Shown: positions 24,270 through 34,442 of the stretch, piece after piece
Numbering within the stretch: the stretch's first letter is position 1
How the letters are laid out: the number at the start of each line of letters is the position of its first letter
From: Pseudomonas sp. MRSN 12121
Lineage (GTDB): Bacteria; Pseudomonadota; Gammaproteobacteria; Pseudomonadales; Pseudomonadaceae
Direction: 5' to 3'
Assembly (NCBI RefSeq): GCF_000931465.1
Contig: NZ_CP010892.1
Coordinates: 1,054,001 to 1,118,000, forward strand
DNA length: 64,000 nucleotides
Made by a program: the position numbers and the translations under genes
The notes under the pieces: model-generated
What the model saw: the letters and a program-made list of their open reading frames with translations, nothing else
What the model was told of the DNA's origin: nothing
Databases searched by the model: none

Positions 24270-25172
24270 CTATTGGCCGGGATACTCCCGATGCATCTGC
24301 TCCAGCAGCGCATCCTTGTTCTGCCACAACTGGTTGATCCAGCCCTGGAACGCCAGGCGGTATTCACCGTCCTGATCGTAGTTCTTGCCGATGAACGCCG
24401 GTGGAATCTTCAGCTCCTCGAAGTGCACCACCACGTCGCGCACCTTGCCACACAGCAAGTCCCAGAAGCCCGGACGCCCGGCCGGGTAGTGGATGGTCAC
24501 GTTGACGATCGATTCCAGTTGCTCGCCCATTGCATCCAGCACGAACGCGATGCCGCCGGCCTTGGGCTTGAGCAGGTACTTGAATGGCGATTGCTGCTGG
24601 GCATGCTTGCCTTCGGTGAAGCGCGTACCTTCGACGAAGTTGAAAATGCCCACCGGGTTGTCGCGGAATTTCGCGCAGGTCTTGCGGGTGGTTTCCAGGT
24701 CCTTGCCTTTCTTTTCCGGGTGCTTTTCCAGGTACGCCTTGGAGTAGCGCTTCATGAACGGAAAGCCCAGCGCCCACCAGGCCAGGCCGATCACTGGCAC
24801 CCAGATCAGCTCTTGCTTGAGGAAGAACTTCAAAGGCTGGATGCGTCGGTTGAGGACGTATTGCAGCACCAGGATGTCGACCCAGCTCTGGTGGTTGCTG
24901 GTGATCAGGTACGAATGTTGATAGTCCAGGCCTTGCAGGCCGCTGATGTGCCAGCGAGTGCGGCGCACCAGGTTCATCCAGCCCTTGTTGTTGCTGATCC
25001 AGGCTTCGTGGGTATGGCTCATCAGCCAGCCGGCAATGCGCTGGGTGAGGGCGAACGGCAAGGCCTTGACGAGCGCGACACAGAACAGGAACGAGCACAG
25101 CAGTATCGTGTTCAGCGCCAACAGCAGCGAGGCGATCACGCCTCGCAGTGGTGCGGGTAGAAAGTCCAGCAT
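24270..25172 (-). CDS. 1-acyl-glycerol-3-phosphate acyltransferase family protein
   Basis: A 300-residue PlsC/LPLAT-family membrane acyltransferase of the YihG/LCLAT type. The HX4D catalytic motif is His94-Asp99 in SNHQSWVD; a second family motif appears as FVEGTRFT near residue 178. An N-terminal hydrophobic stretch (about residues 10-38) anchors it. It probably acylates lysophosphatidate or a related lysolipid; the exact acceptor is unknown. Its start adjoins the pta stop with no gap, so the two are co-transcribed. Confidence 0.88.
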   Translation of the reverse strand: MLDFLPAPLRGVIASLLLALNTILLCSFLFCVALVKALPFALTQRIAGWLMSHTHEAWISNNKGWMNLVRRTRWHISGLQGLDYQHSYLITSNHQSWVDILVLQYVLNRRIQPLKFFLKQELIWVPVIGLAWWALGFPFMKRYSKAYLEKHPEKKGKDLETTRKTCAKFRDNPVGIFNFVEGTRFTEGKHAQQQSPFKYLLKPKAGGIAFVLDAMGEQLESIVNVTIHYPAGRPGFWDLLCGKVRDVVVHFEELKIPPAFIGKNYDQDGEYRLAFQGWINQLWQNKDALLEQMHREYPGQ

Positions 25173-27272
25173 TTACAGATCCATGGGTCGGTTGGCGGCC
25201 TGAATGGCGGTCAGGGCGATGGTGTAGACGATGTCGTCGACTTGCGCGCCGCGCGGCAAATCGTTCACCGGTTTGCGCAGACCTTGCAGCATTGGCCCGA
25301 GGCTGACGCAATCGGCGCTGCGCTGTACGGCTTTGTGCGTGGTATTGCCGGTGTTCAGGTCGGGGAACACGAAGACCGTGGCCTTGCCCGCGACCTGGCT
25401 GTGGGGCGCCAGTTGCCGGGCCACCGTTTCGTTGGCCGCGGCGTCGTATTGCAGTGGCCCGTCGATCAGCAGCGAGCGCTGCGCCTCATGGGCCAGGAGC
25501 GTGGCTTCGCGGACTTTCTCCACTTCTTCGCCACTGGCCGATTCGCCGCTGGAATAGCTGATCATCGCCACCCGCGGCGTGATGCCGAACGCCGCGGCCG
25601 AGTCGGCGCTCTGCAGGGCGATCTCGGCCAGTTCGCTGGCGCTGGGGTGCGGGTTCATCACGCAGTCGCCGTAGACCAGCACCTGCTCGGGGAACAGCAT
25701 GAAGAACACCGACGACACCAGGGTGCAGCCCGGTGCGGTCTTGATCAGTTGCAGGGCCGGACGAATGGTATTGGCGGTGGAGTGGATCAGGCCGGACACC
25801 AGGCCATCGACTTCGTCCAGGGCCAGCATCATGGTGCCGATCACCACCGGGTCTTCCAGCTGCTGTTCGGCCATCGGCGCGTTGAGGCTCTTGCTCTTGC
25901 GCAGCGCCACCATCGGCTCGACGTAGCGTTCGCGGATCTGGTCCGGGTCGATGACTTCCAGGCCGGGCGGCAACTCGATGCCCTGGGCCCGGGCGACCGC
26001 CTCGACGTCCGCCGGCTTGGCCAGCAGCACGCAGCGGGCAATGCCGCGGGCCTGGCAGATCGCCGCGGCCTGCACGGTCAACGGCTCGCTGCCTTCGGGC
26101 AGGACGATGCGCTTGTTGGCTTCCTGGGCGCGCTGGATCAACTGGTAGCGGAACACTGCCGGCGACAGGCGCATTTCCCGCGGCGTGCCGCAGCGCTGGT
26201 GCAGCCACTTGGCGTCCAGGTGGCTGGCGACGAAGTCGGTGATGATCTCCGCGCGCTCGCGGTCGTCGATGGGGATTTCCTTGTTGAGGCCGTTCAACTG
26301 GTTGGCGGTGTCGTAGGAACCCGTGCTCACCGAGAGGATCGGCAGGCCGGCATTCAGGGCGCCACGGCACAGTTCCATGATCCGTGGGTCGGGCAGGGTG
26401 CCGCTGGTCAGCAGCAGGCCGGCCAGGGGCACGCCGTTGATCGCCGCCAGGCTCACGGCGAGGATGATGTCGTCGCGATCGCCCGGGGTCACCACCAGCA
26501 CGCCGGGCTTGAGCAGCTCCACGGTGTTACGCATGGTGCGCGCGCAGATGATGATCTTGGTCATGCGCCGGCTTTCGTAGTCGCCGGCGTTGAGCACCTC
26601 GGCGCCCATCAGGTCGGCCACGTCGCGAGTGCGCGGCGCGTTCAGCTCCGGCTGGAACGGGATACAGCCGAGCAGGCGGAAATCGCCGCTGCGCAGCAGG
26701 GGCGAATGCTCTTTCAGACGAGCGGAAAAGGCCTCCATGCTTTCGTCGGTGCGCACCTTGTTGAGGATCACCCCCAACACTTTCGGGTCGCGCGGGCCGC
26801 CGAACAGCTGCGCCTGCAACTCCACGCGGCCGGACAGTTCGGTGAGCACCTCATTTTCCGGGGCGGACACCAGGATCACCTCGGCATCGAGGCTTTTCGC
26901 CAGGTGCAGGTTGACTCGCGCGGCATAGCTGGCGCTGCGGGTCGGCACCATGCCTTCGACCACCAGCACGTCCTTGCCGACGGCCGCCTGCTGGTAGAGG
27001 GTGATGATTTCTTCCAGCAATTCGTCCAGCTGGCCATCGCCGAGCATTCGCTCGACATGAGCCAGGCCCAGTGGTTGCGGCGGTTTCAGACCGTGGGTAC
27101 GGGCCACCAGCTCGGTCGAGCGTTCCGGACCGGTATCGCCGGGGTGGGGTTGAGCAATGGGCTTGAAGAAGCCGACCTTGAGGCCGGCGCGCTCCAGGGT
27201 TCGCACCAGCCCGAGGCTGATGGAGGTCAGACCCACACCAAAATCGGTGGGCGCGATAAAAAAAGTCTGCAT
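25173..27272 (-). CDS. pta: phosphate acetyltransferase, long form
   Basis: Converts acetyl-CoA and phosphate to acetyl phosphate. The 699-residue protein has the N-terminal P-loop-like (BioD-type) domain starting MQTFFIAPTDFGVG, a central DRTGG domain, and the C-terminal catalytic PTA domain (about residues 375-695). I start it at ATG 27272; an in-frame ATG seven codons upstream is less typical. No acetate kinase gene is adjacent in the window. Confidence 0.95.
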   Translation of the reverse strand: MQTFFIAPTDFGVGLTSISLGLVRTLERAGLKVGFFKPIAQPHPGDTGPERSTELVARTHGLKPPQPLGLAHVERMLGDGQLDELLEEIITLYQQAAVGKDVLVVEGMVPTRSASYAARVNLHLAKSLDAEVILVSAPENEVLTELSGRVELQAQLFGGPRDPKVLGVILNKVRTDESMEAFSARLKEHSPLLRSGDFRLLGCIPFQPELNAPRTRDVADLMGAEVLNAGDYESRRMTKIIICARTMRNTVELLKPGVLVVTPGDRDDIILAVSLAAINGVPLAGLLLTSGTLPDPRIMELCRGALNAGLPILSVSTGSYDTANQLNGLNKEIPIDDRERAEIITDFVASHLDAKWLHQRCGTPREMRLSPAVFRYQLIQRAQEANKRIVLPEGSEPLTVQAAAICQARGIARCVLLAKPADVEAVARAQGIELPPGLEVIDPDQIRERYVEPMVALRKSKSLNAPMAEQQLEDPVVIGTMMLALDEVDGLVSGLIHSTANTIRPALQLIKTAPGCTLVSSVFFMLFPEQVLVYGDCVMNPHPSASELAEIALQSADSAAAFGITPRVAMISYSSGESASGEEVEKVREATLLAHEAQRSLLIDGPLQYDAAANETVARQLAPHSQVAGKATVFVFPDLNTGNTTHKAVQRSADCVSLGPMLQGLRKPVNDLPRGAQVDDIVYTIALTAIQAANRPMDL

Positions 27273-27332
27273 GCGGATTCTCGAAGGGTGCATGGCAACG
27301 GTGACGCCTATGTCTGGCGCTCTACCGGAAAT

Positions 27333-27641
27333 TCAGGCGTCAAGGTTATCGCTAACCGAGCCTTGAGCGCACCAACCGCAGGCGAAGGGACGACCTATTT
27401 TTTCCTCGCGCTGGCGTGGGTCCAGGACCCAGGCGCGGGATTGCCAGGGCGGCTGGTGACGCAGGTGCTGGGTATGGCCACATGACAGCTCGGCGACCCA
27501 GTGACCGTCTTCATCCTGATGGAAGCCGGTGATCGTCGAGCCGGGCGCGGGGTTCCGTTTGTCAGGGTTCCGTTCGCTTTCGGGCGATTGCTTCGCTAAA
27601 CTTGGACGTTCTTCATTCTTATGCAAAAGGTCTCGCCCCAT
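27333..27641 (-). CDS. DUF3565 domain protein
   Basis: A small protein whose C-terminal 65 residues form the DUF3565 domain: ITGFHQDEDGHWVAELSCGHTQHLRH and FACGWCAQG, with Cys/His pairs (CGH, CGWC) that look like a small metal site. The function is unknown. The start is uncertain: ATG 27641 overlaps the divergent slyD start by two bases, and a TTG at 27626 or later start would also keep the domain. The N-terminal 35 residues look poorly conserved in character. Confidence 0.72.
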   Translation of the reverse strand: MGRDLLHKNEERPSLAKQSPESERNPDKRNPAPGSTITGFHQDEDGHWVAELSCGHTQHLRHQPPWQSRAWVLDPRQREEKIGRPFACGWCAQGSVSDNLDA

Positions 27642-28125
27642 GCTGATCGCCGCCAATAAGGCTGTCTCCATCGACTATACCCTCACCAACGACGCTGGTG
27701 AGGTCATCGACAGCTCCGCCGGCGGCGCCCCGCTGGTCTACCTGCACGGCGCTGGGAACATCATCCCGGGCCTGGAAAAAGCCCTGGAAGGCAAGAACGT
27801 CGGCGACGAGCTGAGCGTTGCCGTCGAGCCGGAAGATGCCTACGGCGAATACGCCGCCGAACTGGTCAGCACCCTGAGCCGCAGCATGTTCGAAGGCGTC
27901 GACGAGCTGGAAGTGGGCATGCAGTTCCACGCTTCCGCTCCGGACGGCCAGATGCAAATCGTCACCATCCGCGACCTGGACGGTGACGACGTGACCGTCG
28001 ACGGCAACCACCCGCTGGCCGGCCAGCGCCTGAACTTCAAGGTCAAGGTTGTCGATATCCGTGACGCCAGCCAGGAAGAAATCGCCCATGGTCACGTCCA
28101 TGGCGAAGGTGGCCATCACCACTGA
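27640..28125 (+). CDS. slyD: FKBP-type peptidyl-prolyl isomerase SlyD
   Basis: A 161-residue cytosolic prolyl isomerase and chaperone with an FKBP domain interrupted by the insert-in-flap chaperone domain (PEDAYGEY... to about residue 125) and a His-rich tail (HGHVHGEGGHHH) able to bind nickel or zinc. ATG 27640 matches the family N-terminus MLIAANKAVSIDYTL. A terminator follows. Confidence 0.95.
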   Translation: MLIAANKAVSIDYTLTNDAGEVIDSSAGGAPLVYLHGAGNIIPGLEKALEGKNVGDELSVAVEPEDAYGEYAAELVSTLSRSMFEGVDELEVGMQFHASAPDGQMQIVTIRDLDGDDVTVDGNHPLAGQRLNFKVKVVDIRDASQEEIAHGHVHGEGGHHH

Positions 28126-28155
28126 TTTCTGCGCTAAGCTCAGATCTGACTGGAG

Positions 28156-28178
28156 AGGCGCCCCTGGGGCGCCTTTTT
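28156..28178 (+). terminator. intrinsic terminator after slyD
   Basis: AGGCGCCCC (28156-28164) pairs with GGGGCGCCT (28166-28174) and runs into five Ts, 31 bases after the slyD stop. Confidence 0.85.
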
Positions 28179-28261
28179 AGTCTGCGGCTTTTCTTGCCGG
28201 GTAACAGGCGGTACTGTCGAGTGGCTGTCTTCTGGAAGAACACGGGAATTTGGAGTTCGTC

Positions 28262-28744
28262 ATGAGTGCTTTTCACGACCTTAAATTGAAAGCCCTGGAT
28301 GGTCAGGAGCTACCGCTCGCGCCTTTCAAGGGGCATGTCGTGCTGGTGGTCAACGTCGCCTCCAAGTGTGGTCTGACACCACAATACGCGGCGCTGGAAA
28401 ACCTCTACCAGCAGTACAAGGGCCAGGGTTTCAGCGTGCTGGGCCTGCCATGCAATCAGTTCGCCGGGCAGGAGCCGGGCTCCGAACAAGAGATCCGCGA
28501 GTTCTGCAGCCTCAACTATGGGGTGACCTTTCCTCTGAGCGCCAAACTGGACGTGAACGGTCCGGAGCGGCATCAGCTGTACCGCCTGCTGGCGGGCGAA
28601 GGGGCGGAATTTCCGGGCGATATCACCTGGAACTTCGAGAAATTCCTGCTGGGCAAGGACGGCCGTGTCCTGGCGCGTTTCTCTCCGCGTACCGCGCCTG
28701 ATGATCCGACCGTGGTCCAGGCCATCGAAAAAGCCTTGAGCTGA
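28262..28744 (+). CDS. glutathione peroxidase family thiol peroxidase
   Basis: A 160-residue GPx-fold peroxidase reducing peroxides with a cysteine in place of selenocysteine: Cys36 in NVASKCGLTPQY. The second conserved Cys is in LGLPCNQFAGQEPG and the Trp in ITWNFEKF, so most of the tetrad is present. Bacterial members usually use thioredoxin rather than glutathione; trxB lies 3.7 kb downstream but is not linked in an operon. Confidence 0.93.
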   Translation: MSAFHDLKLKALDGQELPLAPFKGHVVLVVNVASKCGLTPQYAALENLYQQYKGQGFSVLGLPCNQFAGQEPGSEQEIREFCSLNYGVTFPLSAKLDVNGPERHQLYRLLAGEGAEFPGDITWNFEKFLLGKDGRVLARFSPRTAPDDPTVVQAIEKALS

Positions 28745-28752
28745 ATCTGCAC

Positions 28753-28780
28753 GCCGGGCGTCGCCGCCCGGCCGGTTTTA
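28753..28780 (+). terminator. terminator after the peroxidase gene
   Basis: An 8-bp GC stem (28753-28760 with 28765-28772) with a TCGC loop, followed by CGGTTTT. The T-tract is short. Confidence 0.6.
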
Positions 28781-28960
28781 CCGCGCGTTCGCGCCTCCTG
28801 CGCTGTCCCTCGCTTTGGCACCTTGATCACCCTGATTGATAGTGCTGGGCGTTGCCTTGGGCGAAGAATATTATCATCATCATAAGCGCCGAGGCCCTCG
28901 CCCGATGCGCCGCTTCCCTGTGATCCCTCGCGATCAAGACTGTCAGCCCTGGAGTACGCC

Positions 28961-30064
28961 ATGCCCGTTCAAGCCTTGTTCAAGCCCTTTCAACTGGGTG
29001 CCCTGGAGTTGTCGACCCGTGTGGTGATGGCACCGATGACCCGTTCGTTCTCCCCGGGTGGCGTACCCAACTCGAAAGTCATCGAGTACTACCGCCGTCG
29101 GGCCGCGGCCGGTGTCGGCCTGATCATCACCGAAGGCACCACGGTCGGGCACAAGGCCTCCAACGGCTATCCGAATGTCCCGCGCTTTTATGGCGAAGCG
29201 GCCCTGGCCGGCTGGAAGAAAGTGGTCGATGCGGTGCACGCCGAAGGTGGCAAGATCGTTCCGCAGTTGTGGCATGTGGGCAATGTGCGCCGCCTGGGCA
29301 CCGAGCCGGATGCCAGCGTGCCGGGTTATGGCCCGTCGGAAAAAATCAAGGATGGCCAGGTCGTGGTCCACGGCATGACCCACGACGACATCCGCGAAGT
29401 AATCGCCGCCTTCGCCCAGGCCGCCCGGGATGCCCAGAGCATCGGCATGGACGGCGTGGAGATCCACGGGGCCCACGGCTACCTGGTCGACCAGTTCTTC
29501 TGGGAAGGCAGCAACCAGCGTACCGACGAGTACGGCGGCAACCTGGCCCAGCGCTCGCGCTTCGCCATCGAGCTGATCCAGGCCGTGCGCGCCGCGGTGG
29601 GGCCGGAGTTCCCGATCATCTTCCGTTTCTCGCAGTGGAAGCAGCAGGACTACAGTGCGCGCCTGGTGCAAACCCCCGAGGCCCTGGGCGAGTTCCTCAA
29701 GCCGCTGGCGGACGCCGGCGTGGATATCTTCCACTGCTCGACCCGGCGCTTCTGGGAGCCGGAGTTCGAGGGCTCCGAGCTGAACCTGGCTGGCTGGACC
29801 CGCCAGCTCACCGGCAAGCCGACCATCACGGTGGGCAGCGTCGGCCTGGATGGCGAGTTCCTGCAGTTCATGGTCAATACCGACAAGGTGGCGCAGCCGG
29901 CGAGCCTGGAAAAACTCCTGGAGCGCCTGAACAACGATGAGTTCGACCTGGTGGCGGTAGGCCGTGCCTTGCTGGTGGATCCGGACTGGGCGCAAAAGGT
30001 ACGTGACGGTCGCGAGCAGGACATCCTGCCGTTCAGCCGTGAGGCGTTGATGACGCTGGTATAA
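28961..30064 (+). CDS. Old Yellow Enzyme family NADH:flavin oxidoreductase
   Basis: A 367-residue FMN enzyme with a TIM-barrel fold. The active-site segment EIHGAHGYLVDQFFW, with the His pair and Tyr, and the downstream NQRTDEYGG are diagnostic. These enzymes reduce activated double bonds in alpha,beta-unsaturated carbonyls and nitro compounds; the natural substrate is not readable. It stands alone, with a REP element after it. Confidence 0.93.
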   Translation: MPVQALFKPFQLGALELSTRVVMAPMTRSFSPGGVPNSKVIEYYRRRAAAGVGLIITEGTTVGHKASNGYPNVPRFYGEAALAGWKKVVDAVHAEGGKIVPQLWHVGNVRRLGTEPDASVPGYGPSEKIKDGQVVVHGMTHDDIREVIAAFAQAARDAQSIGMDGVEIHGAHGYLVDQFFWEGSNQRTDEYGGNLAQRSRFAIELIQAVRAAVGPEFPIIFRFSQWKQQDYSARLVQTPEALGEFLKPLADAGVDIFHCSTRRFWEPEFEGSELNLAGWTRQLTGKPTITVGSVGLDGEFLQFMVNTDKVAQPASLEKLLERLNNDEFDLVAVGRALLVDPDWAQKVRDGREQDILPFSREALMTLV

Positions 30065-30082
30065 GCGCCAATCCGGGAAGGC

Positions 30083-30161
30083 CATCGCGGGCAAGTCGGA
30101 TCGCCGCCCGCTCGCTCCTACAGGATCACCGTCTGTGTAGGAGCGAGGCTTGCCCGCGATG
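30083..30161. repeat. REP inverted pair, asymmetric
   Basis: Left arm CATCGCGGGCAAG and right arm CTTGCCCGCGATG enclose GCTCCTAC/GTAGGAGC cores. The left arm contains an extra CGGATCGCCGCCCGC segment that the right arm lacks, so it joins two REP subtypes. It lies between convergent genes. Confidence 0.8.
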
Positions 30162-30170
30162 CTTTTGCTT

Positions 30171-31346
30171 CTAGGGCAAAAGCCGCCCCTCAGCCACCAG
30201 CCCGGCTTCCTGGCAGGCCCCGCGCAACTGGCTTTCGAACTGCTCGATAATCGCCGCCCAACCCTGGCGGCTGGCGTGTTGCCGGGCATTGAGACGCACC
30301 CGGCGCAAGGTCTCGGGCTCCTCCAGCAGCCAGCTGGCGGCATCGCAGAAGGCGCACTCGTCCCCCGGCATCGCCAGCACGCCGTTGTAGCCATGGCGAA
30401 TATGCTGGGCCGCCGCGGCCTGGTCGTATGCCACCACGGCGAGGCCCGAAGCCAGGGCTTCGAGGACCACGTTGCCGAAGGTTTCGGTCAGGCTGGGGAA
30501 CAGGAACAGATCCCCCGACGCATAGTGGCTGGCCAGCGCCTCGCCACGCTGCGAGCCGCAGAACACTGCATCCGGCAGCTCCTTTTCCAGCACCGCGCGC
30601 TGCGGGCCGTCGCCGACCACGATCAGTTTCATGGGCTGCTGTGGGTAAGTCTGTTGCAACTGTGCAAAGCAGCGCTTGAGCAGGCCCAGGTTCTTCTCCG
30701 GCGCCAGGCGGCCGACATGGATCACCGCGATATCGTCGGCGCCCAGGCCCCAGCCCTGGCGCAGCTCGGTGAGGCGCTTGGCCGGATGGAACAGCTGGCT
30801 GTCGACCCCGCGCGCGAGCAGCGCCAGGCGTTCGAAATTGCGCCGCTCCAGCTCCAGGCGCTGGCTGGCGCTGGGCACCAGGGTCAGCTTGGAGCGGTTG
30901 TGGAACCAGCGCAGGTAGTGCGTCAGCAGGCGGGTCAGCAGCCCCAGGCCGTACTGGCTGGAGTACTGCTGGAAGTTGGTGTGGAACCCGCTGACCACGG
31001 AGATCCCCAGGCGCCGCGCCGCCCGCAGCGCGGACAGGCCCAGCGGGCCCTCGGTGGCGATATACAGCACGTCCGGACGATGACGCTTCCAGCGCCGTAG
31101 CAGCTTGTGCATCGACGACTGTCCCCACTGCAACCCCGGATAGCCCGGCAGCGGCCAGCCCCGACACAGCATCAGGCCGTCGTCGCTGGTCCGGCTCTGG
31201 TCGCTGCCCTGGCGCGGACGGATCAGCTCCACCTGATGGCCACGGGCCCGCAACCCGTCGCACAGGCGGCCAAGGGTATTGGCCACGCCGTTGATTTCCG
31301 GTGGGAAGGTTTCGGTGATCAGGGTGATATGCAGGGCTGTCGTCAT
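30171..31346 (-). CDS. GT4-family glycosyltransferase
   Basis: A 391-residue GT-B glycosyltransferase. The N-terminal domain opens with ITLITETFPPEINGVANTL, and the C-terminal nucleotide-sugar site has the EX7E motif in LTETFGNVVLEALASG. The pattern resembles mannosyl- and glucosyl-transferases acting on lipids or phosphatidylinositol-type acceptors, but donor and acceptor are unknown. I start at ATG 31346, eight codons inside the longest frame, where homology to the domain begins. Confidence 0.88.
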   Translation of the reverse strand: MTTALHITLITETFPPEINGVANTLGRLCDGLRARGHQVELIRPRQGSDQSRTSDDGLMLCRGWPLPGYPGLQWGQSSMHKLLRRWKRHRPDVLYIATEGPLGLSALRAARRLGISVVSGFHTNFQQYSSQYGLGLLTRLLTHYLRWFHNRSKLTLVPSASQRLELERRNFERLALLARGVDSQLFHPAKRLTELRQGWGLGADDIAVIHVGRLAPEKNLGLLKRCFAQLQQTYPQQPMKLIVVGDGPQRAVLEKELPDAVFCGSQRGEALASHYASGDLFLFPSLTETFGNVVLEALASGLAVVAYDQAAAAQHIRHGYNGVLAMPGDECAFCDAASWLLEEPETLRRVRLNARQHASRQGWAAIIEQFESQLRGACQEAGLVAEGRLLP

Positions 31347-31409
31347 GGCCTCAGTGTCAGTCGAGGCCATGTCGTCATTGTGACGTTGCGATGATGGATT
31401 TGTGACCCG

Positions 31410-32165
31410 TCAGCCTTGGTTGGTCACGCGATTTTCCAGGCCCCGTTCCCGCACCCAGAACAGCGTCGCACCCGCCACGGCGGCCGGCATCATCAGGATA
31501 TTGACCAGCGGAATCAGCAGCGCCAGGTAGACGATGCCGCCGAAGCTCATGCTCTGCCAGCGCTTTTCACGCAGCCATGCGAGCATGTCCTGCCAGCTCA
31601 TCTTGTGGTTGTCCGCCGGGTAGTCGATGTACTGGATCGCCATCATCCACACGCCGAACAGCAGCCACAGCGGGGCAGCGATCAGGTTGACCACGGGAAT
31701 GAAGGACAGGATGAACAGGCCGATGGCCCGCGGCAGGAAATAGCCCAGCTTGCGCATTTCCCGGGCCAGGGTACGCGGGATCATGGCCAGCAGTTCGCCC
31801 CAGCTGAAGGGCGGGAAGTCGTCGGTGCCGCGGACCACCACCTCGACCTTCTCGGCGAGAAAACCGTTGAACGGCGCGGCGATCACGTTGGCGAGCATGG
31901 TGAAGGTAAAGAACACCATCAATAGCACCAGCACCACGAACAAGGGCCAGAGGATGTAGCTCAGGAAGCTCAGCCAGTCCGGCAGCGAAGGCATCAGGTT
32001 GTCGACCCAGAGGCTGAACTGATGGCCGGCGAAATAGATCAATCCGACGAACAGCACCAGGTTGATCGCCAGGGGAAGCAGGACGAACAGGCGCAGGCCG
32101 GGGCTGAGTACCAGCTTGAGGCCTTCGCGCAGGTATTGCGGGCCGGACAGGGCAGGGGCGGGCAT
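31410..32165 (-). CDS. cysZ: sulfate permease CysZ
   Basis: A 251-residue EI24/CysZ-family inner-membrane protein with about four hydrophobic segments (for example [21 protein letters not shown] near residue 18 and [16 protein letters not shown] near 71). In E. coli CysZ imports sulfate for cysteine synthesis. Its product would feed CysD/CysNC, encoded 8 kb away. Confidence 0.92.
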   Translation of the reverse strand: MPAPALSGPQYLREGLKLVLSPGLRLFVLLPLAINLVLFVGLIYFAGHQFSLWVDNLMPSLPDWLSFLSYILWPLFVVLVLLMVFFTFTMLANVIAAPFNGFLAEKVEVVVRGTDDFPPFSWGELLAMIPRTLAREMRKLGYFLPRAIGLFILSFIPVVNLIAAPLWLLFGVWMMAIQYIDYPADNHKMSWQDMLAWLREKRWQSMSFGGIVYLALLIPLVNILMMPAAVAGATLFWVRERGLENRVTNQG

Positions 32166-33438
<1,273 letters not shown>

Positions 33439-33450
33439 GTGTCCTGAAAT

Positions 33451-33478
33451 AAAAAAACCGGCTTCGGCCGGTTTTTTT
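33451..33478 (+). terminator. intrinsic terminator after trxB
   Basis: ACCGGC-TTCG-GCCGGT hairpin flanked by A7 and T7, so bidirectional: it can also end the convergent hopJ-like transcript. Twelve bases after the trxB stop. Confidence 0.92.
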
Positions 33479-33500
33479 ATGTCTGCTGTTTCCTGCAGGA

Positions 33501-33839
33501 TCAGCGGCGCTTGAGCGGCTGCTGTGCGAACTTCACGCCCGCCAGGCCATGGGCGATCAGCGCGCGGATATTGCCGTGGTCGCTGCCTTGCGGGGTGGCC
33601 AGCACCGAACGGTAATGTTCGCCGAACGCCAGCAGCGCCTCTTCGTCGCTCAAGCCTTCCAGCAGGGCAAGGCCCAGGGTCTTGCACGAACCTTCGTTCT
33701 GCCCGGCGGCGTTCGCCACGCCACCGTTGTCGAAGGCCTGCGGCTGGTAGTCGTAGCCGGCGGCGACGAAGGCCAGGGTATCGGCGAAGGCATGTTCGCC
33801 GCTCTTGAGGCTGGCGCGCAGGGTGTTCAGGTCAGTCAT
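33501..33839 (-). CDS. HopJ family protein
   Basis: A 112-residue protein of the HopJ type III effector family (IRALIAHGLAGVKF and FDNGGVANAAGQNEGSCK are its conserved blocks). The family is named from a P. syringae protein, but copies occur as housekeeping-like genes in pseudomonads without type III secretion, and nothing here suggests secretion. Its 5' side is the left edge of the AT-rich insert. Confidence 0.88.
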   Translation of the reverse strand: MTDLNTLRASLKSGEHAFADTLAFVAAGYDYQPQAFDNGGVANAAGQNEGSCKTLGLALLEGLSDEEALLAFGEHYRSVLATPQGSDHGNIRALIAHGLAGVKFAQQPLKRR

Positions 33840-34442
33840 CTAATATGGTTCCTTCTTAACTGTTACTTGTGATATTCACGAGCGTATTCAAGTACTTATA
33901 GATAGTAACTTTTTTGAGGTCATTTCGAACCTCATGCAAGCCGGATATTTGCACGGACTTGACCATCCATTTGCATTCGAGCCGGCCAGGCAGTTGCGCT
34001 GCACTTAAGCGAGATGCATCGTAACCAAAACCAGTCGAAACCGGGCTGACTTGAACCGGTCAGGCCAGGCCGATGATTACCGTCGGGTGAGCATGCTTTC
34101 TCTGAAGCGAGGGATCCCCTATAGCAGCCTAGAGATGATGTCGCTAACCTATGGCAATACGTCTTTCGAGACTCACATGTAAAATGGAAGAATGCAAACC
34201 TTGGGGGAGTTAGCGCACTTGATACCCACATATATTAATACGTCAGATTTTGGTGGTTTTGCACCATGGTTGGCGTCATCAATAGATGATTGAAATTGGC
34301 CGCTTCCGTCGAAGCTGTGAATGGCTCTCTGTCGGTATTTCAGCTTCGGAGTTGGGGCTTGTTGGAATAACCGTTTCATGGAGTTTCAAATAAAGGTTGT
34401 CGTAAGATGGCCGATTTGCTCTCTGGGGGGAATAGGGAAATC
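33840..34442. other. 603-base AT-rich gap at the left edge of the insert
   Basis: No convincing gene. It holds the hopJ-like promoter region, a GTTACT...AGTAAC inverted pair (about 33859-33910) with GTGATATTCAC nested in it, and a small hairpin GAGGT-CATTTCGA-ACCTC (about 33919-33936). Possible frames on both strands (99 and 125 codons) lack ribosome sites and protein-like composition. It may contain remnants of the insertion event. Confidence 0.4.

Noticed and set aside
25242..27485. Long plus-strand open frame opposite pta
   Set aside because: Antisense shadow; pta on the minus strand has all expected domains.
33501..33839. HopJ-like protein as a real secreted effector
   Set aside because: No type III genes, hrp box or chaperone nearby; the family is broadly distributed as an ordinary chromosomal gene.
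33932..34231. 99-codon minus-strand frame in the left gap of the island
   Set aside because: No ribosome site, odd composition (many Cys, Trp, Ser) and no recognisable content.
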